Positions 1-9,781 of a stretch of DNA of 64,000 nt are shown here, piece by piece. Made by a program: the position numbers and the translations under genes. Origin of the DNA: Dongia_B sp964406155 (GTDB taxonomy: Bacteria; Pseudomonadota; Alphaproteobacteria; Dongiales; Dongiaceae); assembly GCA_964406155.1 (NCBI GenBank), contig CAYOQR010000002.1, positions 62,001 to 126,000 of the forward strand, in the 5' to 3' direction. Positions within the stretch are counted from its first letter, which is position 1. The number at the start of each line of letters is the position of its first letter. The notes under the pieces were generated by a model. The model did not search any database, was not told the origin of the DNA, and saw only the letters and a program-made list of their open reading frames with translations.

Positions 1-3000
1 TGCCGGTTCCGGGCAGCCAGCTCACCTTCAAGGATGTGGACGACGTCCCGCAGCTTGGCCATGTGAAATATGACGGCGAGACCAATACGCCGACCGCGAT
101 CGTGGAAGCCAATCTGACCATCGGCCATGACGAGAGCCGGGGCGAGCAGCATACGCGCTACGAGTCCGACCTGCAGGAGACGCGGCCCAACGGCGCCGAA
201 GGCCAGAAGACCGATGATGTCGGCGGCAAGCAGGGAGATGCGATCGAAGCCCGCTTCGACAATATGCTGGACGGCATCGCGAAGGGCGTTGCCAGCGGCG
301 AAGACGTCGATGTCAGTTATCAGCAGAGCATCCTGCAGAAGCTTTCCTCGGAATTCCTGCAGAACGGCAATTTCCGCGCGGATGCCTTGGGCGTCGCCCG
401 GACCAGGCTGGATGTGAGCTTCGGCGCCGACGGCAAGGCAAAGGGCAATGACCAAGCCGGCCTGACCAAGTTCCAGCATGACAACGACAAGGGCGTCGGT
501 ACCGACACCTCGTCGCCGACGCACAAGGCCGACGGCACCACCGCTGCCGAGGGCGGCACCGATTCCCGTGCCTTCGAGCTCTTCATGTATGGCGCGGAAA
601 AGAGCGTGGCGGACAGCGCCGCGACGAACCTCTATATCGATTACGTGATGCCGGATGGCAGCGTCGTGCAACTGCAGGTCCAGGCCTATCAGCTCGATGC
701 CAATACCATCATCGGCCTGGCCGATCCCGGCGCGCGGGGTGGCGATGTGCCGGTTAATCGCGAAGGGCAAGGCGGCGAGGGTGGCGTCAGCGGGACGGGC
801 ACGGCGGTGCCGGTCTTCCTGCTCAATCTCGATCCCGAGACCGGCAAGCTGACCTTCGTCCAGTATCATCAGGTCCATAACAATCTCGGCGGGGATGCCG
901 GCCAGCCGGACGCGGACCATTCCGCCAATGATCCGATGCATATCCTGGGTGCCGACGGGCAGCCGCTGATCTATTTCCAGGCCAAGGATTTCGATGGCGA
1001 CAGTGTCGAAGCGCGGCTGGAAGTTTCGATCATCGACGATGCACCCAAGGCGAAGGACGATTATGCCGTTCTCGACGAGACCGCGGATCCGGCCGGCGAC
1101 GGCCTCAACAAGGTCTCCGGCAATCTGATCCTGGGCGTCAGCAATGACGGTATCGCCAATGACGGCGGCAAGGACAAGCTGAGCGTCGATCACAACCATA
1201 CGATCCCGCAGATCAAGTATGGCGATACGGTCATCGATCTCGATTTCAGCAAGCCGGCCGGTCAGGTCGTCCAGACCCATGGCGGCGCCGACGCAACCAA
1301 TATCCAGTATAACTGGGACGGCACCAAGGGTGTCCTCTCCTTCGACACGCCCCATGGCCATTTCGAAGTTGTGGTGAAGACCAGCGAGCCGGATCCGACC
1401 AATGCGGATTCGCCGACCGATCAGAACCAGCTCGGCTATTACGAATATACCGGCGCACAGAACTCCGACCGCACCTATTACGGCGTGCCGGCCGATGCCG
1501 ACGGAACCGTGTCCCCGACCGGTGCCAATGATGCCGAAAAGACCCAGTTCCTGTTGAATTCCTTCGGCGACGTCACCTTGTCGAACAACCGGGGCGGTAC
1601 CGACAGCAATCCGGCTACCTGGTCCTTCAAGGAAGTCTCCGTCGATGGCAAGACCTATGCCGGCCTTGGTGTCGCCGGCGGCATCGACGATGGTGAGATC
1701 AATGGCGGCGAGACCGTTACGCTCACCCTTCCCGGCGTCGTCGACAGTGTCAAGCTGACCCTTGGGGCTTTTTTCGACGGCTATTTCTTCGACAACGGCC
1801 GTCCTGAAGTCGCGCGCTGGGAAGCGATCGACGCCGACGGCAATGTGGTCGCCTGGGGCGAGGTGCTGGGCGATCGCGACGGCCTGGTCGACGTGATGAT
1901 CAATACCGGCACGCCGTTCCAGTCGATCCGGCTGACGCCGCTCGACAACGGCGCCGGCAGCAACGGTAACAACTCCGACTTCCTGCTGGTCGGGGTCACC
2001 GTCTGCAAGCCGGCGAATGTCAGCGAGACCGTTCAGTACACGGTCAAGGATGCCGATGGCGATACCTCGACGGCCAATCTGCATATCGGCGTGAAGGACG
2101 GCGAGCCGCGAATCATCGCCGAACGCTCGACTTTCAGCGTGACGCTGGACGAGGACGGCTTGCCACGCGGCAATCAGAACAACACCAGCGATGCGCAGGG
2201 CAATGGCGATCTGGTTGGCGGCAGCCCGAGTACCGGCAGCGAGGCGAAATTCGCCGGCGGCCATGTGGCTTTCGATACCTTCGCCGATGGCTTGGGATCG
2301 CTGACCCTCAGCGGCGTGAATGGCGAATATTTGCAGACGGCCGACGGCCATCTCGTCGTCTTCGCCTGGGATGCGGCCAATCAGCGCCTGGTAGGCTATG
2401 CGGATGGCGATATTTCGCGTGTCGTCCTAGAAGTCACGGTCACCAATCTGACCAATACCGGGTTCGATTTCAGCATCGCGTTGAAGGAGCCGTTGAAGCA
2501 TAGCGTCAACGGCAGCGAGGATACGCTCGACTTCGGTATCCAGGTCCGAGTCACCGACAAGGATTGCGATCTCGCCGTCGGTACGATCAACGTCAAGGTC
2601 AATGACGACATGCCGCGGATCGTGCCGGTGGGTGGTCCGGTGCCGACGGTGGACGAAGACGATCTGCCTGACGGCTCGGATTGGTCGAAGGAGAGCCTGA
2701 CGGTCGGCGGCAATACCGGCGTCAATTTCGGTGCCGACGGGGCTGCCGGCTTCAGCAATGTGGCGCTGACGACACAGCTTACCTCGAAGGGTTCGCCGGT
2801 GGTGATCGGGCCGGTCGATGCCAATGGCGTCGCCTATGGCATGGCCGATGGCGGCACGCGTGCGGTCTTCAAGATCGAATTCACCAAGACCGACGGTCAG
2901 TTCGACGGCAAGTACAAGTTCACCCTGATCGATCAGGTCGATCATCCGGCAGGGCAGGGCGAGAACGACCTGACGGTGACGGTCAAGTTCACCGCGACGG

Positions 3001-6000
3001 ATAAGGACGGCGACGGCGTCGACGGCAGCCTGGCGGTCAAGATCGTCGACGATGTGCCGACGGTCCGTATCGAGGCGAACCGTTACCGCAGCGTGACGGT
3101 CGACGAGACGCCCGGTCAGCAGGATGACGACCGGCCGCTCAATCAGATCCCGTCGCATTTCTCGGCCCTGGGCAGCGCGATCGCCTGGGGTGTCAGCGAC
3201 GGCTCGGTGGTTGGCGTCAGCGCCAGCTACACCGCCGACAATCCGGCGACCATGGTGCTGTCGATCCAGCCGAGCGCGGCGGGGGCGAATTCGGGTATCC
3301 AGGTTATCGACAGCACCGGCGTCGCGCGGAACGTCCTGCTGTACCAGCAGGGCAATCTGGTGGTCGGCAAGTATGCCGACGGCGCCAATGGCGAGAAGAT
3401 CGCCTTCGCGGTTTCGATCGGCCAGGATGGCAAGCTGTCCGTGGCGGAATATGTTCCGCTCAAGCATCCAAATGGTCAGGATGCCGATGACAGCGTTTCG
3501 ATCCTGGATGGGGCGTTGCAGGCCAAGGTGACGGCGACGGATTCCGATGGCGACACGGCCACGGCGACCGTCAATATCGGCAGTGCCGTGAAGTTCGAGG
3601 ATGACGGGCCGCAGATCGACCGCTCGGTCAGCATTACGGTCGATGAGGATGCGCTCGCCAATGGCAATCCTGGCGGGATCGGCGATGTTTCCCCCAGCAA
3701 TGCTGTGCAGAGCGGCAATCTGCATCTGAACTTCGGGGCGGATGGCAAGGGCAGCCTGGCGATCAGCCTGGATCCCGGCAGCGATACGCCACGGCTGGCA
3801 GGCAGCAATACACCGCTGATCCTAGTCCAGGTCGGCGACACGCTGATCGGCCACAGCGGCAATGTCAACGATCCGGCCTTCACGCTGAAGGTCAATGACA
3901 ACGGCATCTTCACCTTCAAGCTCCTGAAGCCGCTGGATCATGCCGATGGCAATAACGAGAACGACCTCGACCTCGCCTTCAAGGTGAAGGCGACGGACAA
4001 GGACGGGGATTCGGCGACGGCGGTGATTTCCGTCACCGTCGATGACGACACGCCGACTGTCTCGGTCACCAATTATACCAACGACCATACGGGCCGGAGC
4101 GAAGGCGATTATTCACACGGCAAGAATTACGGCTATGTCGATGAGGATTGGCTGCCGGCGGGCAACAAGGATGGCACGCCGAGCAACGGCGATGCCGTGG
4201 GCGGCCTGACGGCGGTTGCCAATCTGGACGTGAAGCCGGGCGCTGACGGGTTGCAGAGCATCACCATCAGCGCCGGCGACATCGACGTGCAGGGCGACGA
4301 TGGCAGCGGACTGCGTCGCAGCAGCGACGGCAAGGCCGTCATTCTGGTGACCGAGGATAACGGCGCCAAGGTCACGGGTTATGCCGATGTCAACGGCGAC
4401 GGCCAGATCTCGGCCAACGAGAAAACCAATGCCAACCGCGTCCTGGACTTCAAGGTGGTGGGTAATTCGGTCGAAATGACCCTCTACCAGGCGCTGATTC
4501 ATGACAGCACCGGTAGGGACTATAACAGCGGTGACGGCAATACCGAGGGCAACATCAAATTCGACGTCAAGGTCACCGTCACCGACAAGGACGGCGACAA
4601 GGCGACGACAACGGCCAATTTCCTGGTCGATGACGATCAGGTGGATGCGGTTGATGACGGTGTGTTGACGATTGCCGCCTTCAACACGACGACGACCGGA
4701 GACAACCTGCTGGCGAACGATCACCTCGGGGCCGATCAGCCGGGCAAGATCACCGAAGTGAAGCTTGGCAATAACAGCGTCGCGGTCGGATCGGCTGGCG
4801 CGGATGTCTATATCGGCGCCAACGGCCAGTCGCAGTCCGGCGCAACGAATGCCATCGGCAAGCTCCATATCAATTCGGACGGTTCCTGGAACTTTATCCA
4901 GTACAAATCGTCGAATCTGCCGAATCTCACCTTCACCTATAAGGTCGAGGATGCGGACCGGGATTCCGACACGGCGACCTTCTCGGTCGATCTGAAGAAT
5001 CAGCCGGCGCCGGGCCTCGGCACCCAGGGACAGGTGATGGTCGATGAGGACGGATTGAGCGGCGGCGGTGTAAACGATCCGACCGCGCCGAACAGCGATC
5101 CGGCGGATGGTGACGATATCGGCGGCAAGGGGGCGGCGCAGAACGAGGCCGTCTGGAGCGACACACTGAGCGGCCTGAACTGGAATGGCGAGACCGGTAC
5201 CTTGAAGCTGTCGGCGACGGCGGCCGATTTCGCCGGAATTAAGAGCGTCGATGGCACGGCGGTGAACAATGTCACCGTGTCGCCGGATGGCAAGACCCTG
5301 ACCGTGTCGGCGGGCGGTGTCGATCTGCTGAAGGTCGAGATCACCGATGTCGCCACCGGCGCCTACAAGGTGACCCTGCTGAACCCGATTCAGCACAGCG
5401 ATGCCACCAGCGAAGACAACAAGAACGTCTCGATCAAGATCACGGCGGCGAATTCCGGCGGCAGCGTCGAACAGGCACTGCAGATCAGCATCGATGACGA
5501 CCGGCCGGTGGTGACATCCTCGACCCAGGCGGCCCCGATCTTGATCGTCGACGAGACGATGCTGGAAACTGACGCCTCCACCAGCATCGCCAATCTGTTC
5601 AACACGGTCAAATTCGGCGCGGATGGCGCGGCGGCGGGTGGTGGCGTCAGCTATAGCCTGACCGGCGCCAATGGTGCAGCGATTGTCAACGGGACGGCGA
5701 CGGGCCTGACCGACACGGCGACCGGCAATCCGATTAAACTGTTCAATAATAACGGCACCATCGAAGGCCGCATCGTCGGCGGCCCGGAGGATGGCAAAGT
5801 TGCCTTCACCGTGAGCCTCAGCGGCGATTTGGTGAAGCTCGATCAGAAGCTGGCGATCAAGCACGAGGATGCCGGCAATGCGGATGAAACGCGTTCGGCG
5901 GTAGCCAACCTGATCTATGTCACGCTGGCAGCGACCGACCGTGACGGCGACGTGGCGAAGGCGACTTCGTCCGGTGCCCTGACGCTGACCTTCAAGGATG

Positions 6001-9000
6001 ACGGCCCGTCCGTCTCCGGCAATGCAGGGGTCCAGCTCGACGACGATGCCCTGACCGGTGGCAATGCCGGCGGCATCGGCGATGATGCCAATGCCCAGAA
6101 CGTGGCCGGCACCTTGGCGCACATCTATGGTGCGGATGGAGCGGGTACGACTCTCCTGACCGGCGCGACCCTGCCGGCTGGCTTCACCAGCGACGTTCAG
6201 GATGGCGGCAAGGCACTGGTCATCTCGCAGGACGGCATTGCGGTGGTGAAGATCGTGCTGACCGATGCGACCAGCGGTGCCTATACGGTGACCCAGTTGG
6301 CGCCGGTCAAGCATGCCGACGGCCAGGATGAGAACAATGTCGAATTCACCGTCAACTACAAGGTCACCGATGGTGACGGGGATTCGGTACAGGGTACGCT
6401 CAAGATCAATGTCGATGACGATACGCCGACTGCGGTCAATGATACGGATGCGGTGACGGCGCTCAATGTCGCCGAAACCGGCAATGTGCTGACGAATGAC
6501 AAGGTCGGTGCCGATGCGCCGGGCAAGGTTCTGACTTATACCGTCGCCGGCAACACCTATGCGGCCGATGGTGTATCCCACACCATTCCGGGGATCGGCA
6601 CGATCTGGATGAAGACCAATGGTGAGTACAGCTTCACCCAGACCTCCTCGGCGCCAGGATCGTTGGCGATCGGTTATCAGATGGAGGATGCCGACCACGA
6701 CACGGCGAGTGGCAATCTGAACATCGCTCTGCTCGATCGTCCGACACTGACCATCGGCGATGCGACAGCGGCGGAAGGCAGCGCCCTGATCTTCGACTTG
6801 ACCCTGTCGAGTGCCAGCGGCCAGCCGATCACGCTGAACCTGACCGCCGGAGCACCGGGCACGGCAACGCCGGGCACTGACTACGAGACCACCAATTTCC
6901 GCTACAGCACGGATGGTGGAGCGACCTGGCAGAATGCGACCGGCAATCAGATCACCATCCCGGCCGGCACGACCGGAGTGAAAGTCGAAGTCGATACCGT
7001 CCAGGATACGATCTACGAAGGTAACGAGACGCTGACCCTGTCGGCGACCAAGGCCGGGACAAGTGTGGGCGATGTGCAGACCGGCGATACCGGTCAGGGC
7101 ACCATCGTCGATAACGATCCGGTCCCGACGCTGACCATCGGTGATGCGACGGCGACGGAAGGCAGCGCCCTGATCTTCGATCTGAGCCTGTCCAACCCCA
7201 GCTCGAAGGATATCACGCTGGATCTCACCGCCGGGGCGCCGGGTACGGCAACGCCGGGCTCGGATTACGAGACCAGCAATTTCGAGTATTGGAACGGAAC
7301 GGCCTGGGTGGCGGCCGGCGGTGCCAATGGCCGGACGGTCACGATCCCGGCGGGTACGACCTCATTGCAGGTGCGGATCGATACCACGCAGGATACGATC
7401 TACGAAGGCAACGAAACCATGACGCTCTCGGCGGTGAAGAATGCCGGCAGCGTGGGCGAGGTAACGACCGGGGATACAGGTCAGGGCACGATCGTCGATA
7501 ATGATGCCAAGCCATCCTTCTCGATCGACGATGTCACCCGCAATGAAGAGGACGGAACCATCACCTTCACGGTGACCCTGTCCGGTTCGACCAGCATGAC
7601 TTCGAGCGTCGACTATAATGTCGCCCCGGGTACGGCGGGTACGCCGGGCGATTATGGGGCCGGACCTTCGCCGCTCAACGGCACATTGACCTTCGCGCCG
7701 GGCGAGACGACGAAGACGATCACTTTGACCCTCAAAGACGATAACGTGCCTGAGCCGACGGAGACCTTCACCGTCAATCTCAGCAATGCGAGCAATGCGA
7801 CCATCTCCGACAACCAGGGTGTCGGCACGATCCTCGATAAGGACCAGCCGGACTATCTGATCGTCGGCAAGAATGTCGACGATACGGATAGCCAGACGAC
7901 GGACCACCATATCGATAGTTCACCGAATGGGCCCGATGGTGCGATCGATGGCGCCGCCGGCAATGATGTGCTGGTGGGCGATATCGGCGGCAAGTCGGGT
8001 CAGGTCGCAGCGGGCAATTACAATGTCTGCCTGATCCTGGATTATTCGACCTCGATGAACGATACCTTCCCCAATTCAGGCGGGAAGAGCCGGCTGGAGG
8101 TCATGCAGGCGGCCGTGGCGGCGTTGCTGACCCAATATGCCAATCATCCGGGCACGGTGAATGTGAAGATCATCGCCTTCGGCACCAACCTGCTCGGGCA
8201 ATGGACGTCGAACGGTGATTTCACGACCTCGATGAAAGACGGAACCCGTACGGCAATCGACTGGGTGAACTGGATCGACGACAACCGTGGCACGCAATAC
8301 ACCAATTACGAAGCGGCCATGAAGGCGGCCAAGACTTGGTATGACAGCGTGGGGAACAACGGCAACATCAATAAGGCCTATTTCCTCAGCGATGGCGACC
8401 CGACCGCCCGGCTGGATGACAAGGGCAATGTGGTCAAGGACAGCAGCCCGGATTCCACGACACTGAACCAGTTCATCAACGAAGCGCATGGGGCCGCCGG
8501 TTCCATGTTGACCGCCGGCAACGACGGGTTGAAGGTCGATCTGCAGGCGATTGGCATCGGCACCGATGTGACCAAGTCCACATTGGACAAGTTCGACAAT
8601 TCGGGTGACACGGTGACGCCGGGCTCTGCACAGATCGTCACCAGTGCATTCGAGTTGAGCGAGGCTTTGGAGATCGGCCAGACTCCGCTGCCTTACGATA
8701 TGGGCAATGATGTCATCAATGGCGGTGGCGGCAATGACCTGATCTTCGGCGATGCGCCCTACACGGAAAGCATCGTTGATGGCAGCTCGACCAATTCCGG
8801 CTGGCAGGCCTTCGAATTGGCTGGAATGACGCAGGAGCAGATCATCGCCTGGCTGCGGGCCAATTCGGACGAGGCCGGTCGGGAATATGCCGGTGCAAAA
8901 TACGGCAACGACACCATCCATGGTGGTGACGGCAATGACCGGATCTACGGTCAGGGCGGTGACGACAAGCTGTATGGCGATGCCGGCGACGACAAGCTGT

Positions 9001-9608
9001 ATGGCGGGTCGGGTCACGACATGCTGGATGGCGGTATCGGTACCAACGAGCTCTATGGCGGCGATGGTAATGACCGCCTGTTCTGGAACGGTGTTGCCGG
9101 CAGCAAGTATGACGGCGGCAATCAAAGCGGTTCTGCCGTGGATACGGCCGGTACCAGCGCGACCCTGGACTTCTCGGGGAAGACCAATACTCTGAAGGGT
9201 GATATCCTCGACGTTTCGCAGATCGCCGGCGTGGTCGATCTCCATGGCGCCAATGTCAAGCATGTCGAAACCATCGATATGACGGGGAACGGCAATCAGA
9301 CGGTCAAACTGAACGCCGCTGACGTCCTCAGCATGTCCGACGGTAGCTTCGATCCGACAGGTACCCTGAATAGCCTGCTGTCCAAGGGAGCGGTGAAGGT
9401 CGACGGCAATGTCGGCGATGTTCTCAAGCTCGATGACGGCAACTGGAAGGAGATCACCTCCAGCATCAATAACGCGCCGACAGGCTACAAGGTCTATGCC
9501 CATGACACCGATGGCGGGGCCCTGGATGCGGCTCACGTGAACGCCTATGTGGTCGTCCATACGAACGTCCAGGTGGTCGATAATAACGGCAACACGATCA
9601 CGTCATGA
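1..9608 (+). CDS. Giant RTX adhesin with T1SS-143-type repeats, Calx-beta and VWA domains (5' end outside window)
   Basis: The frame is open to the left edge, so the gene starts upstream; about 3,200 residues are visible. A GTG at 36 is only the first possible start inside the window. At least ten divergent bacterial-Ig-like repeats of the T1SS-143/VCBS kind follow one another, each typically ending in a DKDGD stretch and then a DD(x)P turn (near 1035, 2100, 2610, 3050, 3600, 4040, 4635, 5495, 6000 and 6420). Three Calx-beta modules follow (about 6741-7124, 7125-7508, 7515-7850); the first two are close copies 384 bp apart. A von Willebrand A domain (about 8020-8690) has an intact DxSxS MIDAS motif (DYSTS). 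RTX nonapeptides of the GGxGNDxI/L type lie at 8701-8757 and 8902-9090, before a C-terminal region expected to carry the type I secretion signal. The protein should be exported through the system encoded downstream and bind calcium outside the cell. Adhesion or biofilm function is inferred from architecture. Confidence 0.9.
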   Translation, partial: PVPGSQLTFKDVDDVPQLGHVKYDGETNTPTAIVEANLTIGHDESRGEQHTRYESDLQETRPNGAEGQKTDDVGGKQGDAIEARFDNMLDGIAKGVASGEDVDVSYQQSILQKLSSEFLQNGNFRADALGVARTRLDVSFGADGKAKGNDQAGLTKFQHDNDKGVGTDTSSPTHKADGTTAAEGGTDSRAFELFMYGAEKSVADSAATNLYIDYVMPDGSVVQLQVQAYQLDANTIIGLADPGARGGDVPVNREGQGGEGGVSGTGTAVPVFLLNLDPETGKLTFVQYHQVHNNLGGDAGQPDADHSANDPMHILGADGQPLIYFQAKDFDGDSVEARLEVSIIDDAPKAKDDYAVLDETADPAGDGLNKVSGNLILGVSNDGIANDGGKDKLSVDHNHTIPQIKYGDTVIDLDFSKPAGQVVQTHGGADATNIQYNWDGTKGVLSFDTPHGHFEVVVKTSEPDPTNADSPTDQNQLGYYEYTGAQNSDRTYYGVPADADGTVSPTGANDAEKTQFLLNSFGDVTLSNNRGGTDSNPATWSFKEVSVDGKTYAGLGVAGGIDDGEINGGETVTLTLPGVVDSVKLTLGAFFDGYFFDNGRPEVARWEAIDADGNVVAWGEVLGDRDGLVDVMINTGTPFQSIRLTPLDNGAGSNGNNSDFLLVGVTVCKPANVSETVQYTVKDADGDTSTANLHIGVKDGEPRIIAERSTFSVTLDEDGLPRGNQNNTSDAQGNGDLVGGSPSTGSEAKFAGGHVAFDTFADGLGSLTLSGVNGEYLQTADGHLVVFAWDAANQRLVGYADGDISRVVLEVTVTNLTNTGFDFSIALKEPLKHSVNGSEDTLDFGIQVRVTDKDCDLAVGTINVKVNDDMPRIVPVGGPVPTVDEDDLPDGSDWSKESLTVGGNTGVNFGADGAAGFSNVALTTQLTSKGSPVVIGPVDANGVAYGMADGGTRAVFKIEFTKTDGQFDGKYKFTLIDQVDHPAGQGENDLTVTVKFTATDKDGDGVDGSLAVKIVDDVPTVRIEANRYRSVTVDETPGQQDDDRPLNQIPSHFSALGSAIAWGVSDGSVVGVSASYTADNPATMVLSIQPSAAGANSGIQVIDSTGVARNVLLYQQGNLVVGKYADGANGEKIAFAVSIGQDGKLSVAEYVPLKHPNGQDADDSVSILDGALQAKVTATDSDGDTATATVNIGSAVKFEDDGPQIDRSVSITVDEDALANGNPGGIGDVSPSNAVQSGNLHLNFGADGKGSLAISLDPGSDTPRLAGSNTPLILVQVGDTLIGHSGNVNDPAFTLKVNDNGIFTFKLLKPLDHADGNNENDLDLAFKVKATDKDGDSATAVISVTVDDDTPTVSVTNYTNDHTGRSEGDYSHGKNYGYVDEDWLPAGNKDGTPSNGDAVGGLTAVANLDVKPGADGLQSITISAGDIDVQGDDGSGLRRSSDGKAVILVTEDNGAKVTGYADVNGDGQISANEKTNANRVLDFKVVGNSVEMTLYQALIHDSTGRDYNSGDGNTEGNIKFDVKVTVTDKDGDKATTTANFLVDDDQVDAVDDGVLTIAAFNTTTTGDNLLANDHLGADQPGKITEVKLGNNSVAVGSAGADVYIGANGQSQSGATNAIGKLHINSDGSWNFIQYKSSNLPNLTFTYKVEDADRDSDTATFSVDLKNQPAPGLGTQGQVMVDEDGLSGGGVNDPTAPNSDPADGDDIGGKGAAQNEAVWSDTLSGLNWNGETGTLKLSATAADFAGIKSVDGTAVNNVTVSPDGKTLTVSAGGVDLLKVEITDVATGAYKVTLLNPIQHSDATSEDNKNVSIKITAANSGGSVEQALQISIDDDRPVVTSSTQAAPILIVDETMLETDASTSIANLFNTVKFGADGAAAGGGVSYSLTGANGAAIVNGTATGLTDTATGNPIKLFNNNGTIEGRIVGGPEDGKVAFTVSLSGDLVKLDQKLAIKHEDAGNADETRSAVANLIYVTLAATDRDGDVAKATSSGALTLTFKDDGPSVSGNAGVQLDDDALTGGNAGGIGDDANAQNVAGTLAHIYGADGAGTTLLTGATLPAGFTSDVQDGGKALVISQDGIAVVKIVLTDATSGAYTVTQLAPVKHADGQDENNVEFTVNYKVTDGDGDSVQGTLKINVDDDTPTAVNDTDAVTALNVAETGNVLTNDKVGADAPGKVLTYTVAGNTYAADGVSHTIPGIGTIWMKTNGEYSFTQTSSAPGSLAIGYQMEDADHDTASGNLNIALLDRPTLTIGDATAAEGSALIFDLTLSSASGQPITLNLTAGAPGTATPGTDYETTNFRYSTDGGATWQNATGNQITIPAGTTGVKVEVDTVQDTIYEGNETLTLSATKAGTSVGDVQTGDTGQGTIVDNDPVPTLTIGDATATEGSALIFDLSLSNPSSKDITLDLTAGAPGTATPGSDYETSNFEYWNGTAWVAAGGANGRTVTIPAGTTSLQVRIDTTQDTIYEGNETMTLSAVKNAGSVGEVTTGDTGQGTIVDNDAKPSFSIDDVTRNEEDGTITFTVTLSGSTSMTSSVDYNVAPGTAGTPGDYGAGPSPLNGTLTFAPGETTKTITLTLKDDNVPEPTETFTVNLSNASNATISDNQGVGTILDKDQPDYLIVGKNVDDTDSQTTDHHIDSSPNGPDGAIDGAAGNDVLVGDIGGKSGQVAAGNYNVCLILDYSTSMNDTFPNSGGKSRLEVMQAAVAALLTQYANHPGTVNVKIIAFGTNLLGQWTSNGDFTTSMKDGTRTAIDWVNWIDDNRGTQYTNYEAAMKAAKTWYDSVGNNGNINKAYFLSDGDPTARLDDKGNVVKDSSPDSTTLNQFINEAHGAAGSMLTAGNDGLKVDLQAIGIGTDVTKSTLDKFDNSGDTVTPGSAQIVTSAFELSEALEIGQTPLPYDMGNDVINGGGGNDLIFGDAPYTESIVDGSSTNSGWQAFELAGMTQEQIIAWLRANSDEAGREYAGAKYGNDTIHGGDGNDRIYGQGGDDKLYGDAGDDKLYGGSGHDMLDGGIGTNELYGGDGNDRLFWNGVAGSKYDGGNQSGSAVDTAGTSATLDFSGKTNTLKGDILDVSQIAGVVDLHGANVKHVETIDMTGNGNQTVKLNAADVLSMSDGSFDPTGTLNSLLSKGAVKVDGNVGDVLKLDDGNWKEITSSINNAPTGYKVYAHDTDGGALDAAHVNAYVVVHTNVQVVDNNGNTITS

Positions 9609-9631
9609 CGTTGTCCTGACGATGAAGCGGA

Positions 9632-9663
9632 GAAGGGCACCGAGACGGTGCCCTTCTTTTTTT
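9632..9663 (+). terminator. Intrinsic terminator after the adhesin gene
   Basis: A perfect 11-bp stem (9632-9642 with 9646-9656) with a 3-nt loop is followed by seven T residues. It starts 24 bp after the adhesin stop codon, so the adhesin probably ends its own transcript and the methyltransferase downstream is transcribed separately or by read-through. Confidence 0.9.
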
Positions 9664-9781
9664 GCGTCGATCATGGGAATGTCAGGGAGTGTCATTATTC
9701 GGTGCGGCGGACGAGATGGGGCAACGGCCTCATTCGGCCCGGCGATCCAGGTGAAGGGCGGTCGCGTTTTAGGGAGGGGCT

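Noticed and set aside
4660..4700. Possible CRISPR or phage repeat arrays in the adhesin gene
   Set aside because: The periodicity comes from coding repeats of protein domains of unequal length; no short direct repeats with uniform spacers were seen anywhere in the window.
4113..6698. 861-codon open frame antisense to the adhesin
   Set aside because: A G+C-rich coding region with strong third-position bias opens the opposite frames; no ribosome-binding site, no recognisable domain, and the sense strand is unmistakably coding.
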